Below are positions 18,062 to 27,091 of a DNA stretch of 64,000 nt, piece after piece. How positions within the stretch are numbered: position 1 is the stretch's first letter; each line of letters starts with the position of its first letter. Under the pieces are notes generated by a model. The model was not told the origin of the DNA and did no database searches. It worked only from the letters and a program-made list of their open reading frames with translations. This DNA comes from Robiginitomaculum sp. GTDB taxonomy: Bacteria; Pseudomonadota; Alphaproteobacteria; Caulobacterales; Maricaulaceae. The stretch is taken from assembly GCA_021647375.1 (NCBI GenBank), contig JAKIUV010000005.1, positions 1-64,000 of the forward strand. The letters run 5' to 3'. Both the position numbers and the translations under genes were made by a program.

Positions 18062-18672
18062 TCAATTGGCTCGCCACCTTGCTGAAGTTTTTCGACGAGT
18101 AATTTAAAATTTGCGATGTCAATATTTGGCCGTCTGACCCAGGGCTGTGCCATAAAACAGATATATGCTCCAAAGCCAGCCATGAGCGTGATCGGGACTA
18201 AGCTGTCCATCAATTTTTTGTCGCTGACCCCGCTTAAATAGGCGCCTAATAATATCCCAACAGCACTAAGAAGCGTTAGGGCGCCAATGGTAAAGTAAAT
18301 CCAGTTTATGCGGGGCGTTTCACCGATAGTAATGGTTAAATCAGTGCGGGCTTTATTAAGTTGAGTGCTGATAGCGTGGAGCAATTTATAAAACTCCCGC
18401 AAATCATTGTCATTGTTTGCGTTTGCTGAAAGTGTTGATGTGAGATGTATACGCATTTGCTTGTCATCGCCGTATCCAATATCCAACCTGCGAAATTTGT
18501 ATTCGCGTGCCGTAGTATCTGCATAGCGCAAACTGGTGATTTGATCAAAGCGGACAACGGTATCGCTGCCGTCTTTGTTGGCTAACTCGATTTGGTTTTG
18601 CGTGACGAAATAAGAGTGTCTTCGGATCAAGAGTGCAGGTTTGAATTCATATGTTTTGGTGCCGTTACTCAT
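18058..18672 (-). CDS. Two-TM membrane protein with PH-like N-terminal domain (paralogue 1)
   Basis: The 204-residue protein starts with about 115 residues of alternating strands (LIRRHSYFVT, RFDQITSLRY, RRLDIGYG, MRIHLTS) and a helix with LREFYKLLHAIS. Two hydrophobic spans follow near residues 124-147 and 156-176. The strand pattern and the conserved I-x-S-x-R core match the neighbouring gene at 18669 and the gene at 27088, so the three are paralogues. I call the soluble part PH-like only because of its beta-rich pattern with a C-terminal helix. The function is unknown. The start overlaps the preceding stop by 4 bp (ATGA). It is the last gene of the long operon. Confidence 0.55.
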   Translation of the reverse strand: MSNGTKTYEFKPALLIRRHSYFVTQNQIELANKDGSDTVVRFDQITSLRYADTTAREYKFRRLDIGYGDDKQMRIHLTSTLSANANNDNDLREFYKLLHAISTQLNKARTDLTITIGETPRINWIYFTIGALTLLSAVGILLGAYLSGVSDKKLMDSLVPITLMAGFGAYICFMAQPWVRRPNIDIANFKLLVEKLQQGGEPID

Positions 18673-19220
18673 TTTAGCATACCCATAGGGATGTTGCTAG
18701 GTTCATAGGTGGCAGGTTTGTTCTTTATCATCATTTTTAAAAGCACTGGTATCAAAATTAGGATGATTAAGATGCGCAAGATTGAGCCTGCGCTCGGGAT
18801 ACCCGTCAGTGCCAGCAGGGGGGCTATAAAAAACAGGAATGCAAATATAAAAAATGTTATCAAGAGATTGCCAACATAGGCTCCATAGGTAGAGCCTTTA
18901 TGAAATGTGGTTTGGGTATTGGCGGGAAACTTCCGGTGAAATGTAAGCACAAAATCTCGAAACGCGTCTGATTGTTCGCGAAAATTAAGCGGCCCCCGGT
19001 AATCAATATTGGTTATGGTGTGGTCTATGGGCGTATAGATATGCAGCGCAACACGCCGAGTTTCGGCGCGGCTGGGTTCCATGCGCAGACGGACGCTTTT
19101 AATTTTGCTCAAAGCAATATTGCCAGAGTTGCCTTTATCGTCAGACCAAGAAATTCCGCTTTCGCCAACTTCCCAAATTGTGGTTGGCTTAAAGGCATTT
19201 AGTCTTTGTTTGTATCTCAT
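18669..19220 (-). CDS. Two-TM membrane protein with PH-like N-terminal domain (paralogue 2)
   Basis: The 183-residue protein has a beta-rich N-terminal domain (TIWEVGESGISW, IALSKIKSVRL, RRVALHIYTP) ending in a helix FRDFVLTFHRKF. Two membrane spans follow near residues 113-137 and 144-164. The C-terminal tail TYEPSNIPMGMLK closely matches the tail AYNPLNIPGKLLP of the protein at 27088. The start follows CAGGAAA. It lies 61 bp after the 479-residue Sel1 gene and is coupled by a 4-bp overlap to the last gene. I cannot assign a function. Confidence 0.55.
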   Translation of the reverse strand: MRYKQRLNAFKPTTIWEVGESGISWSDDKGNSGNIALSKIKSVRLRMEPSRAETRRVALHIYTPIDHTITNIDYRGPLNFREQSDAFRDFVLTFHRKFPANTQTTFHKGSTYGAYVGNLLITFFIFAFLFFIAPLLALTGIPSAGSILRILIILILIPVLLKMMIKNKPATYEPSNIPMGMLK

Positions 19221-19281
19221 TTTCCTGCCCCGGTGGTATATTCTCTTTTTAGGTATTTTTGTTCAATTCAAATATTTTTGC

Positions 19282-20721
19282 TTAGTCGGCGGAAATTCCG
19301 AGTTCTTTTAGTTTAACGCCAGCCGCGTAGCTGTAATTTTTGTCAGCCTTTTGCAACCATTCTATAGCCAGTTGTTTGTTTTTATCGACCCCACGACCTT
19401 CTAATAAGGCAAGCGCGGTTTTGTATTGCCCCTCGCCATTGTTTTGTTCGGCGGCTGCAAGATAATGTGCGTAAGCTTTTTTGTTATCTTTAGAGTAAGC
19501 GTAGCCGTCACTATACATGTCGCCAGCATAAACATGGGCTACTGCGCTATTGTCATTTTTGATCATATATTCGACCCAGTCCCGAGCCTTATCAAAGCTA
19601 TATTCGTGGCTGTCTTCATCCATATAAATGAACACCAATTTTAGCGCAGCTTCAGGATTTCCGGACTGATGCGCTTTTTTGTACCACTCTATAGCTTTAG
19701 TATCGTCGGCGTAGACGCCAATGCCGCGTTGATAGGCCTCAGCTAACCAATATTGACCTTCGTAGTTTCCCTGTTTGGCTGCTTTGGAAAACAATTTGAA
19801 CGCGCTGTCATGGTTTTTTTCAATATCACCGCCGTATATTCGTGCAAATCCTAATTTGACTTGGGCAGTGCTAAACCCGTTTTTTGCTGATTTTTCTATC
19901 CAAGCATAACCAATTTTTTTGTCGTCTGTTAGACCGTACAGGCCGCCTAGATAGAATGTGCCGTACACATATTGCGCCGCTGGATTGCCCGCTTCGGCTT
20001 GTTGTCGCATCCAATTCACAGTCTTATCGCGGTCAGGTTTTGTGATTTCTTTTTGCTCTAACATGGCAGAGGCATTTGTAACGCCAGTGTTATAGCCATT
20101 TTTGGCGGCCTCCATAAACCAATAGAGTGCTTTACCCGGATCGTTTTTATCACGAAAATATTGCAGACCAAGCTGGTTTTGAGCCATAGCATTCCCGCTT
20201 TTTGCTAGCTTCTCCATTTTTTTTGGTGACAACAGCCGCAACATTTTTCTTTTTTCGCCGTCCGGTATTTTGGGATCACTAAAAAACTCTTTATTGCCTA
20301 TATCACCGCTAAACAATTCTGTGATTTTTTGGCTTGCATAAGTTTGTTCATAGGGAGGAGTGTTGCTGGTTACGGATTGTTCGGGTGGGGTTTGAGGTGT
20401 AGTGGTTGAATTGTACATCTCCTTCGCTGCGGGAGTGAGGGCTTCACCAAGGCCTTTGGTTGTATTCAATGGCAGCGTCTTTTTGGCTTGTTTTCGCTGT
20501 GCATCTCGCTCGGCCAGTACTTTTCGTGTATCTGAGACTTTTAATTTTGATAAATCCAAAGGCGGTAATTCTGGTTCGGATTGCGGCGACGGTGTGTAAC
20601 CACGTTTCTTATAAAGTGGGTTCGGTGCAAAATTTCGTGCCGTAAGAAAATCCGCAACACCCAATATGAGGACGCCAGAAACCACTGCGCCTACCGTTTT
20701 CATCATTTTAGAATTAGCCAT
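19282..20721 (-). CDS. Sel1-repeat protein with N-terminal membrane anchor
   Basis: The 479-residue protein begins with a hydrophobic span (residues 8-26, VGAVVSGVLILGVADFL). A long low-complexity, Pro/Thr-rich linker runs to about 130, then about eight Sel1-type repeats (AQNQLGLQYFRD, AQYVYGTFYLGG, GQYWLAEAYQRGIGV, GQYKTALALLEGRGV) continue to the end. Sel1 repeats are alpha-solenoid scaffolds for protein binding, often in the periplasm. The uncleaved anchor would place the solenoid outside the inner membrane (inference). The start follows GGAGAA, which overlaps the stop of the 51-residue gene before it. Confidence 0.75.
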   Translation of the reverse strand: MANSKMMKTVGAVVSGVLILGVADFLTARNFAPNPLYKKRGYTPSPQSEPELPPLDLSKLKVSDTRKVLAERDAQRKQAKKTLPLNTTKGLGEALTPAAKEMYNSTTTPQTPPEQSVTSNTPPYEQTYASQKITELFSGDIGNKEFFSDPKIPDGEKRKMLRLLSPKKMEKLAKSGNAMAQNQLGLQYFRDKNDPGKALYWFMEAAKNGYNTGVTNASAMLEQKEITKPDRDKTVNWMRQQAEAGNPAAQYVYGTFYLGGLYGLTDDKKIGYAWIEKSAKNGFSTAQVKLGFARIYGGDIEKNHDSAFKLFSKAAKQGNYEGQYWLAEAYQRGIGVYADDTKAIEWYKKAHQSGNPEAALKLVFIYMDEDSHEYSFDKARDWVEYMIKNDNSAVAHVYAGDMYSDGYAYSKDNKKAYAHYLAAAEQNNGEGQYKTALALLEGRGVDKNKQLAIEWLQKADKNYSYAAGVKLKELGISAD

Positions 20722-20722
20722 G

Positions 20723-20878
20723 TTATTCTCCGTTTTCGACTGGGTAAGTTATGTCCGTATCAACCGAACTATCAGAGTAATCGGTCGGTGTTTGAAACAC
20801 CATATACATATAGCCAAGCCCGATAATGCCGATCATGATGATCCAACCTATTATCTTGCGGTGTTGCGGGTTTTTCAT
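20723..20878 (-). CDS. 51-residue single-TM small protein
   Basis: The frame reads from an ATG at 20878 to a TAA ending at 20723. A strong GGGGTAG ribosome binding site stands before the start. The product begins MKNPQHRKIIGW, has one hydrophobic span of about 18 residues (WIIMIGIIGLGYMYMVF), and ends in an acidic tail of about 22 residues. It lies 2 bp after the amidohydrolase stop and 1 bp before the next start, and its stop overlaps the next ribosome binding site. This tight packing is the main argument that it is a real gene. I do not recognise the family. Confidence 0.6.
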   Translation of the reverse strand: MKNPQHRKIIGWIIMIGIIGLGYMYMVFQTPTDYSDSSVDTDITYPVENGE

Positions 20879-20880
20879 TT

Positions 20881-22002
20881 CTACCCCCTATTCACAAATT
20901 TTCGGGGTGGTGTAATCCATGCCGTCAGGTTGAAATAATTTTGGCCTAGGGCGATGTTGCGAAAGGCGGTGTGGCTTAAGTCTTTCAGGATGTCGCTATT
21001 GGCGAGGACTTCTTTGCGGTAGACGGCGTAGCTCTTTTTGTAGGAGGCGACAAAGTCTGTGCCGGGGAGGATGCGGTCCGAATTTTTCTCTAGGAATGCC
21101 ACATATTTGGCGCGCATATCTTTGTCTTTGAAATAATTATCATTGATGACGCGCCATGTGATGTCGAGCATCAGGTTTGGTGAACCGTCCAGCGCCGCCT
21201 GCATGGTTTTGATGTGCCAATCAGGGTTTGCATGTGCCAATTCTTTGGACAGACCCATATGCACCCAGACGATTTTGTTGTCTGGATATTGGCGCAGGAC
21301 TTCTTGCATCAGGGGCAGGTATTTCGCAGGATCATCGTCCGAACCTAAATCCGCGTGGATTGAGAACGGTATATTGCGCTCTCTAAGCACTTTCATGAAA
21401 GGTGACCATCCGGCAATGGCGGCCTTGGGGGTGGCCGCGTGGTGATTGCCGAACAGGGCTTGTTTGACCAGATTTACCTCGCCCATCCATTTGAACATGC
21501 CGGGGTATTCTGTATCCATAATTTTGATTTGCTCGACAACATTCGCGGGGTTGGCGAGGTCGGGGAATGTCATGGAAATTGTCATTATCGTGCCGACCGG
21601 ATCAGCATCAAGATAATTCATAGCATTGACAAAATCGTTTTTCATAGACGGCAGGGCAGGGGTGCCGACACAGTCCAGATAATATTCACAGGTGGAAAAT
21701 ACGGGTAGGCTCTGGCCTATCCCAAACACATTGACGAACAATACACCCGTATCGAGCAAGTACTGATTTATCTCGGTCATGGATTTTGCCGCACCTCCAA
21801 ACGGTCTAAAATGGTTATGGGCATCAACAACAAATGTCTCGCCCATAGTCTCGCGGTCATAGCACTGGTCGTTGCCCGCTTTGAACATATCAAGCGTTCG
21901 CGCCGCCGCCGGGAGTTTGTCGTTAGACACAACTGGTTTCAGTATGCTTGTGCAAGCGGAGAGTGCCGCTAGCCCGAGTAAACTTAAACATAAATGCCTC
22001 AT
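20881..22002 (-). CDS. Amidohydrolase-family (amidohydrolase 2 type) lipoprotein
   Basis: The 373-residue protein has a lipoprotein signal with lipobox LSAC (Cys17). The mature part resembles the amidohydrolase 2/TIM-barrel metal hydrolases. The HxH pattern in VDAHNHFRPFGG, the later His in SIHADLG and WVHMGLS, and an Asp in PGTDFV are in the order of the metal ligands. It would be an envelope-anchored hydrolase or decarboxylase-like enzyme; the substrate is not known. The start follows AAGGGGC. It lies inside the Sel1 operon, 21 bp after the small Sel1 lipoprotein, and is the only predicted enzyme of the operon. Confidence 0.7.
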   Translation of the reverse strand: MRHLCLSLLGLAALSACTSILKPVVSNDKLPAAARTLDMFKAGNDQCYDRETMGETFVVDAHNHFRPFGGAAKSMTEINQYLLDTGVLFVNVFGIGQSLPVFSTCEYYLDCVGTPALPSMKNDFVNAMNYLDADPVGTIMTISMTFPDLANPANVVEQIKIMDTEYPGMFKWMGEVNLVKQALFGNHHAATPKAAIAGWSPFMKVLRERNIPFSIHADLGSDDDPAKYLPLMQEVLRQYPDNKIVWVHMGLSKELAHANPDWHIKTMQAALDGSPNLMLDITWRVINDNYFKDKDMRAKYVAFLEKNSDRILPGTDFVASYKKSYAVYRKEVLANSDILKDLSHTAFRNIALGQNYFNLTAWITPPRKFVNRG

Positions 22003-22023
22003 AATTTGCCCCTTTTGGTTTTG

Positions 22024-22383
22024 TTATTCTTTCCAATTTTTCAGCGCGTCTTTGGCTGCACGGTTTCCTGCGGCTGCGGATTTTTTTAGCCATGATTTGG
22101 CTGCAGTCAGATCTTTGTCCATATCGTGGCCGTATTGGTAGCGCACGGCGAGTTTATACATGGCACCATGATGACCATCATTTGCCGCTGTCGCCATTTT
22201 CTTGGTCTCTGCCTTGGCCTTCTTAGCCACCTGCTGCTCAAGTTCGCGCATAGCATCTTTATCACCCGCCGCCGCAGCAGCCGCCAATTCTTTGGTAGTC
22301 ATTTGCTTTTCAGGCGGGCTGTCACTACTCCCACAAGCCGTGAGAATTAGTCCGAGTGTTATTTTGATGATTAAATTTTTCAT
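22024..22383 (-). CDS. Small Sel1-repeat lipoprotein
   Basis: The 119-residue protein has a signal with lipobox LTAC (Cys17), then a charged helical linker rich in Ala and Lys. It holds one clear Sel1 repeat (AMYKLAVRYQYGHDMDKDLTAAKSWLKKSAAAGN) and a partial one. The start follows CGGAGC. A 94-bp gap upstream (22384-22477), the largest in this operon, separates it from the 624-residue Sel1 gene and could hold an internal promoter, although I see no strong one. Confidence 0.72.
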   Translation of the reverse strand: MKNLIIKITLGLILTACGSSDSPPEKQMTTKELAAAAAAGDKDAMRELEQQVAKKAKAETKKMATAANDGHHGAMYKLAVRYQYGHDMDKDLTAAKSWLKKSAAAGNRAAKDALKNWKE

Positions 22384-22477
22384 TTTTTGCTCCGCTATTT
22401 ATTTGAACCAAACTTACTATAAAATACGCCCCTTGGGCGTGACAAATGCTGTCATGTTGAGGTGATTGCCTGCAAAA

Positions 22478-24352
22478 TCACCATGTTTCGCCTATATTTC
22501 TTAGCATTTCTTGGGCGGGCTTATCTCCGAGCTTAGCGGCTTTCTTTAGCCAAAAACGTGCCATTGTTTCGGATTGTTCTACGCCTTTTCCTTGCGAGTA
22601 ATAAATGCCAAGTGCATATTGGGAAATGGTGAAATCTTGCCAAGCTGCTTTTTCCAATAACTTAAAAGCTTTTTCGTAGGATTGTGTAACACCTTGCCCA
22701 TTAGCATATAGCATGGCTAAATTATGTTGTGCATCAGGATTGTCTTGCGCCGCTGATTTTTCTAGCCACTCAATCGCCTTAGGGTAGGATTGGCTTGTCA
22801 ATTTACCTTCGGAATAGACTACACCAAGTGCGAATTGCCCTAGGGGGTTTCCCGTCGCTGCACTTTTTTCATAAAATTCGAGTGCGAACCGTTTATGCAT
22901 AAAGTTTTTGGCTATGTTCTTTTCATAAAGAAACCCGATGCGAAACAAAGCATCCCCATTTTCCCTGCCAGCTTTGGTGTAATAACTAATAGCTTTGTCA
23001 TCGTCCTGAGGAATATGTTCACCAAGCTCATACATAAGGCCTAATTCAAATGCGGCTTTTTTATCTGGTAACAAATGATTGGAAGCAAGAGCATACCAGC
23101 CTGCTGCGAGATTACGATCTTCAGGAACCCCTAGGCCATAATCATACATGGCACCGACTAAATATTGGGCCTCTGTAATATAGATGTCTGCTACTACCCC
23201 ACTCTTTGCAGCCGCCGCGCGTTTATACCAGCGCATTGCTTCTGAATAGTCTTTTTCCATGAAATAAGTTTTTCCGGTAATGAGTTGGTAGTCAACCATG
23301 CCGTGTTCTGCAAAGTAAGAAGCTTCTTTACGCACTTTAGCATATTGCCCAGAATTAAATTCTTGCGTAATCCTTGTATTTGATAAATTGGCAAGGTTTT
23401 TGACACGGGTGGTCAAGGTTTTTGGGCTATAGGGACTGCCGAGTGCAACTGCTGGGACGGGCATCGCAGTTTTATTTTCAGCGCCTGAGCTTTTTAACCT
23501 TTGGAGCTTCACTTTCAAACGATCTAACTGATATGTAGCGTCCTTATCGCCTGCATCAGAAGCTTTTTGGTACCATTTTAGCGCCAGAGTTTCGTTTTTA
23601 ACACCTGTTTCGCCATTGGCGTATATTTTGGCAATTGTTTTCATTGCGGACATGCGTCCTTCATTTGCTGCGGCAATACCCCATTTCAAGGCTTTGTGTT
23701 TGTCTTGAAAGCCATTCTTGTCATTATAGAATATGAGAACCAAGGCCTCTTGGGCATTTGTATCATTGTTGGCGGCTAACGGTTCCAAAATCGCAATGGT
23801 TTTTGGAATATCTTTGGCTTGGAACGCAGCCATACCGTCAGCAAAACTCCCAATAATTTTTGGTTGTTGTTGCGGCTGTACTGTTGGTTGGTCATAAAAA
23901 CCGTCCGCCTTGGTGCGCCCCGCAACCTGCAGGGCATCTTGTTTGGCTTTGAGCGCATCATACTTAGTTTGCCCCAATTTATTGCCAATATTTGCGGCCA
24001 TTTTATACCAGCGCATAGCCTCCTGCATATTCGGCCCCAATCGGTCTGTCTCGTACATTTCGCCCATAGTCAGCATGGCCGTCACATTGCCGCCGTCTGC
24101 CGCTTTCGTGAACCATGTGGCGGCATTATGATAAGATTGCGCGACGCCTTGGCCCTCAAAATACAAATACCCAACAAGGTATTGGACATCGTTATTGCCC
24201 GCCTGGGCGATTGGTAAAAACCCTGTATAAGCTTTCTTATACTCACCGCGCTCATAAGCATCATAAGCATCAAATACCGGATCGCCAGCAAGGGCAGGCA
24301 TGGATGTGAAAATATAAAATAGAGCTGTTGTTATTCCGAGTGTGAATTTCAT
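22478..24352 (-). CDS. Large secreted Sel1-repeat protein
   Basis: I choose the ATG at 24352, after GGGAAA, which gives 624 residues with a clean signal peptide (MKFTLGITTALFYIFTS, cut after PALAG). An upstream in-frame start hides the signal. About eleven Sel1 repeats follow in two blocks, near residues 50-290 and 350-620. A low-homology linker and a second domain-start motif (FADGMAAFQAKDIPKTIAILEPLA) lie between, suggesting internal duplication. It probably works as a periplasmic scaffold. No enzymatic motif is visible. Confidence 0.8.
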   Translation of the reverse strand: MKFTLGITTALFYIFTSMPALAGDPVFDAYDAYERGEYKKAYTGFLPIAQAGNNDVQYLVGYLYFEGQGVAQSYHNAATWFTKAADGGNVTAMLTMGEMYETDRLGPNMQEAMRWYKMAANIGNKLGQTKYDALKAKQDALQVAGRTKADGFYDQPTVQPQQQPKIIGSFADGMAAFQAKDIPKTIAILEPLAANNDTNAQEALVLIFYNDKNGFQDKHKALKWGIAAANEGRMSAMKTIAKIYANGETGVKNETLALKWYQKASDAGDKDATYQLDRLKVKLQRLKSSGAENKTAMPVPAVALGSPYSPKTLTTRVKNLANLSNTRITQEFNSGQYAKVRKEASYFAEHGMVDYQLITGKTYFMEKDYSEAMRWYKRAAAAKSGVVADIYITEAQYLVGAMYDYGLGVPEDRNLAAGWYALASNHLLPDKKAAFELGLMYELGEHIPQDDDKAISYYTKAGRENGDALFRIGFLYEKNIAKNFMHKRFALEFYEKSAATGNPLGQFALGVVYSEGKLTSQSYPKAIEWLEKSAAQDNPDAQHNLAMLYANGQGVTQSYEKAFKLLEKAAWQDFTISQYALGIYYSQGKGVEQSETMARFWLKKAAKLGDKPAQEMLRNIGETW

Positions 24353-24365
24353 TGTATTTCCCTTT

Positions 24366-25169
24366 TTAGTCACATTGGCGCAATATAAATTTATCGTTTT
24401 TTCCATCACCAAAGTGAATGACAGCGGATAATATCCCGGGCTTTTTCAATTCAAGTTCGAGCCAATCCTTGCCCCACTTTGCAGGGTAAATATGGGCTAC
24501 ATTAGCTTTAGGTATCGTATATTCAGCTGTTGACTTATCAAAACGGTCAAACATTACCGAGGCGGGAGTGCTTCCGATAATGTCGAGAACCAATTCGTCG
24601 CCAACATAGCTAATTGTAGCAAACCCCCGCCCATTATGCTCGGCACAGCCATGGCCGAACATATTGGTACTATCTATATATCCGCCTTTACCATCCTCTT
24701 TGGCTTCGCCCCAATGACCCACCAACCAATCTTGCTTGGGCGGCTTCGGCGAGGCTTCCAACCATTCGTATAAAAAGTCGGGCATTTTGTCTTTGTAATG
24801 ATCATCAATGAGTTTTGATGCCCTGAACAGAATACCGTTAAATTTAGCGTGATCCTGAACGTTCAATGCCTTGGCTGCGGTATATTTGTCAGCAAGAACT
24901 TTTCGGAATGGTTTATAGGCGTTGTGACTATTAGATAGGTTCCACTCCACATGCAGTTTATTCGCAACAAATTTGTCTACTACACTTTGGTTTTTAGCGT
25001 TTATTGACGCTTGATCTACCATATATTGCATTCCCTTTGTGCCTTGAAGCCACGGGTCGGTCTGCGCAGAATAGGTAGGTTTTGGTTGTTGCGCGGATGC
25101 AGTCAATGGCACAATAGCGCAAATGCTGGCGGCGGTTAATCCAAGTATCAGTTTTTGCATGGCATTCAT
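24366..25169 (-). CDS. Secreted protein of unknown function
   Basis: The 267-residue protein has a signal peptide (QKLILGLTAASICAIV, cut near TASAQ) that is strikingly like the one of the Sel1 protein at 26132, although the mature parts differ. The mature domain is mixed alpha/beta, with a QDWLVGHWGEAKEDG segment and a Cys in FGHGCAEHNGRG and another at the C-terminus (LRQCD). These two could form a disulfide. The start at 25169 follows AAGGAGACC. The family is not recognised. It sits between a 50-residue TM gene and the large Sel1 gene. Confidence 0.6.
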   Translation of the reverse strand: MNAMQKLILGLTAASICAIVPLTASAQQPKPTYSAQTDPWLQGTKGMQYMVDQASINAKNQSVVDKFVANKLHVEWNLSNSHNAYKPFRKVLADKYTAAKALNVQDHAKFNGILFRASKLIDDHYKDKMPDFLYEWLEASPKPPKQDWLVGHWGEAKEDGKGGYIDSTNMFGHGCAEHNGRGFATISYVGDELVLDIIGSTPASVMFDRFDKSTAEYTIPKANVAHIYPAKWGKDWLELELKKPGILSAVIHFGDGKNDKFILRQCD

Positions 25170-25186
25170 TTTGGTCTCCTTTTGGA

Positions 25187-25339
25187 TTACAACAACAATG
25201 TATATTTTTCAGCGAGTTTTAAGCCCGTCCAGCCCCACCAAATAACACCCACCAAAGGGATGAGATTGCCCATGACCATGAGCGCGACAGAAATTGAGTT
25301 GGGTCTAGCCAGCGATAATGTATCGGTTTGGGGCGTCAT
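25187..25339 (-). CDS. 50-residue single-TM small protein
   Basis: An ATG at 25339 opens a 50-codon frame ending with TAA at 25187. The product begins MTPQTDTLSLARPNS and has a hydrophobic span containing MVMGNLIPLVGVIWWGW near residues 17-38. This resembles the first helix of DUF6498-type membrane proteins, though the rest of that domain is absent. The ribosome binding site is weak (GAG). It fills the space between two operon genes with 26- and 17-bp gaps. It could be a small real protein or a remnant of a longer gene. Confidence 0.42.
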   Translation of the reverse strand: MTPQTDTLSLARPNSISVALMVMGNLIPLVGVIWWGWTGLKLAEKYTLLL

Positions 25340-25365
25340 TCAGGTAAACTCTTTCGTGTTGGTTT

Positions 25366-26121
25366 CTATTCTTCAGCAGAAGCAATTTCGGCAAGAGCAT
25401 CTACTGCACGTTCATTGCCTTGCGCGGCGGATTTTATGAACCATTTTTTTGCCGTCTCAGTAGATTGCTCTACACCTGTCCCGTAATAATAAAGCACACC
25501 GAGATCATATTGGGAATCGGCACGACCTTGCGCCGCCGCTTTTTCGTACCAGACTAATGCATCTTCTTTGCTTTGCTCTATGCCCCAACCATTAGAATAA
25601 AACGTGCCCAGGTTTTGCTGTGCCTGGGCTAAACCTTGCTCCGCAGCTTTGCGAAACCAAAACACGGCTTGCTCGTTAGATTGTTCTATTCCGGTTCCGG
25701 CATAATACATCATACCCAAATTAAATTGCGCCAAAGGCAAGCCTTGCATCGCCGCTTTTTGGTAAAGCTCAACCGCTTGTGTGTCGGAATGGGGGACACC
25801 TTTTCCGTTGTCATATAGAACGCCGAGGTTAAATTGTGCTTCCTTGAAATCTTGGTCTACGGCTTTTTTGTACCATATGGCAGCCTCACTATCAGACGGC
25901 GCAACACCTTCTCCGGCTTCGTACATAGTCCCTAGATTATACTGCGCCTTAGCATCACCTTTCTCGGCGGATTCGGTAAAGGACGCAATCGCCTGAGCGT
26001 AATCCTGTTCTGCATAAGCCGCCAGACCAGCCTCAAGAGGTGATTTAAGCTGTGGCAAATACCCCATGACCGCAATTGCGATTATACCGAGGACGACAAA
26101 TATATTTCTAGCTTTTTTCAT
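25366..26121 (-). CDS. Membrane-anchored Sel1-repeat protein
   Basis: The ATG at 26121 follows AAGGAAACC, which overlaps the upstream stop codon, and gives 251 residues. A GTG further upstream is less likely. The N-terminus has one hydrophobic helix (IFVVLGIIAIAVMGYL). A TPR-like unit (AEQDYAQAIASFTESAEKGD) and five regular Sel1 repeats follow, each with the AQ-x-NLG-x-x-Y core and AAxQG ends. The repeats are much more alike than in the neighbouring Sel1 proteins. It probably stays attached to the inner membrane with the solenoid in the periplasm. Confidence 0.8.
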   Translation of the reverse strand: MKKARNIFVVLGIIAIAVMGYLPQLKSPLEAGLAAYAEQDYAQAIASFTESAEKGDAKAQYNLGTMYEAGEGVAPSDSEAAIWYKKAVDQDFKEAQFNLGVLYDNGKGVPHSDTQAVELYQKAAMQGLPLAQFNLGMMYYAGTGIEQSNEQAVFWFRKAAEQGLAQAQQNLGTFYSNGWGIEQSKEDALVWYEKAAAQGRADSQYDLGVLYYYGTGVEQSTETAKKWFIKSAAQGNERAVDALAEIASAEE

Positions 26122-26131
26122 ATTGGTTTCC

Positions 26132-27091
26132 TTACTGTACACCGAGTTGAGCGAGGGCGGCTCCGGCTTGGGGGTGATTGTTTATTTGTGCTTTTTTAAA
26201 CCACTTTATCGCTTCGGTTTTTGACTGGGGCGCACCCGTACCTTTTGCATAAGCAATACCAAGGTTAAACTGTGCTTGGGCATTGTCTTGCAGAGCGGCT
26301 TTTTTCCACCAAAACGCGGCCTTTTCCATATTGACGGGACGGCCCATCGCGTTTGCATACATCGTCCCCGTGAGGCTTTGCGCCTTGGCATTACCCACAT
26401 TTGCGAGGGGTTCTAAAACCTGAAAGGCTGCGTTGTAGTCCTTGGATTTTATGGCTTGAATACCTTTTTTGAAATACATATCGAGTTGGCTAGACGCGTT
26501 TCTGCTTCTATCCGTAGCTTTTTGAAACAACTGGAATGCTTTCCCATAATCGTTAGTTACGCCTTGGCCTAATGCATACATTTCCCCTAATGAGACTTGT
26601 GCATCTGCATTACCTTGCTCGGCAGCCTTGCTGAACCAGTTGTGGGCTTGACTATAGTCTTTTGTCACGCCCAAGCCGATTTCATACGAAGAACCTAAAC
26701 TACTCTGGGCGTCGGCGTGTCCCTGTTCGGCTGCTTTACGGTACCAGTCTGCTGCCTGTTTATAGTCTCTCTGCACAACCTTTCCTCTTGATAAAATTTC
26801 ACCAAGTTCGTACTGGGCGTCGACATTACCCTGTTTCGCGGCTTTGTAGATCCAAGCTATGTATTTTTTATCATCCCGAGCTACGCCTATCCCGACTTTA
26901 TATATTATGCCCAGATGGTACTGTGCTTTCGGATTGCCCTGTTCGGCCACGGGCTTCAAAAGCGCGTAGGCTTTGGCGTAATCCGTGGCATTGAAAGCCG
27001 CTATCCCATCTTCAAATGGTCCAGCAAAGGCAGAAAATGGGGTGAGGGCGCACAGGCTGGCGGCAGTTAATCCGAGTACAAATTTTTTCAT
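26132..27091 (-). CDS. Secreted Sel1-repeat protein
   Basis: The 319-residue protein has a signal peptide (KKFVLGLTAASLCALTPF, cut near SAFAG). It holds four Sel1 repeats near residues 50-195 and two more near 240-315. Each block begins with a similar unit (GIAAFNATDYAKAYALL and GIQAIKSKDYNAAFQVL), so the gene seems to have an internal duplication with a shorter second half. The start overlaps the preceding stop by 4 bp (ATGA). It probably acts as a periplasmic scaffold; no partner can be named. Confidence 0.8.
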   Translation of the reverse strand: MKKFVLGLTAASLCALTPFSAFAGPFEDGIAAFNATDYAKAYALLKPVAEQGNPKAQYHLGIIYKVGIGVARDDKKYIAWIYKAAKQGNVDAQYELGEILSRGKVVQRDYKQAADWYRKAAEQGHADAQSSLGSSYEIGLGVTKDYSQAHNWFSKAAEQGNADAQVSLGEMYALGQGVTNDYGKAFQLFQKATDRSRNASSQLDMYFKKGIQAIKSKDYNAAFQVLEPLANVGNAKAQSLTGTMYANAMGRPVNMEKAAFWWKKAALQDNAQAQFNLGIAYAKGTGAPQSKTEAIKWFKKAQINNHPQAGAALAQLGVQ

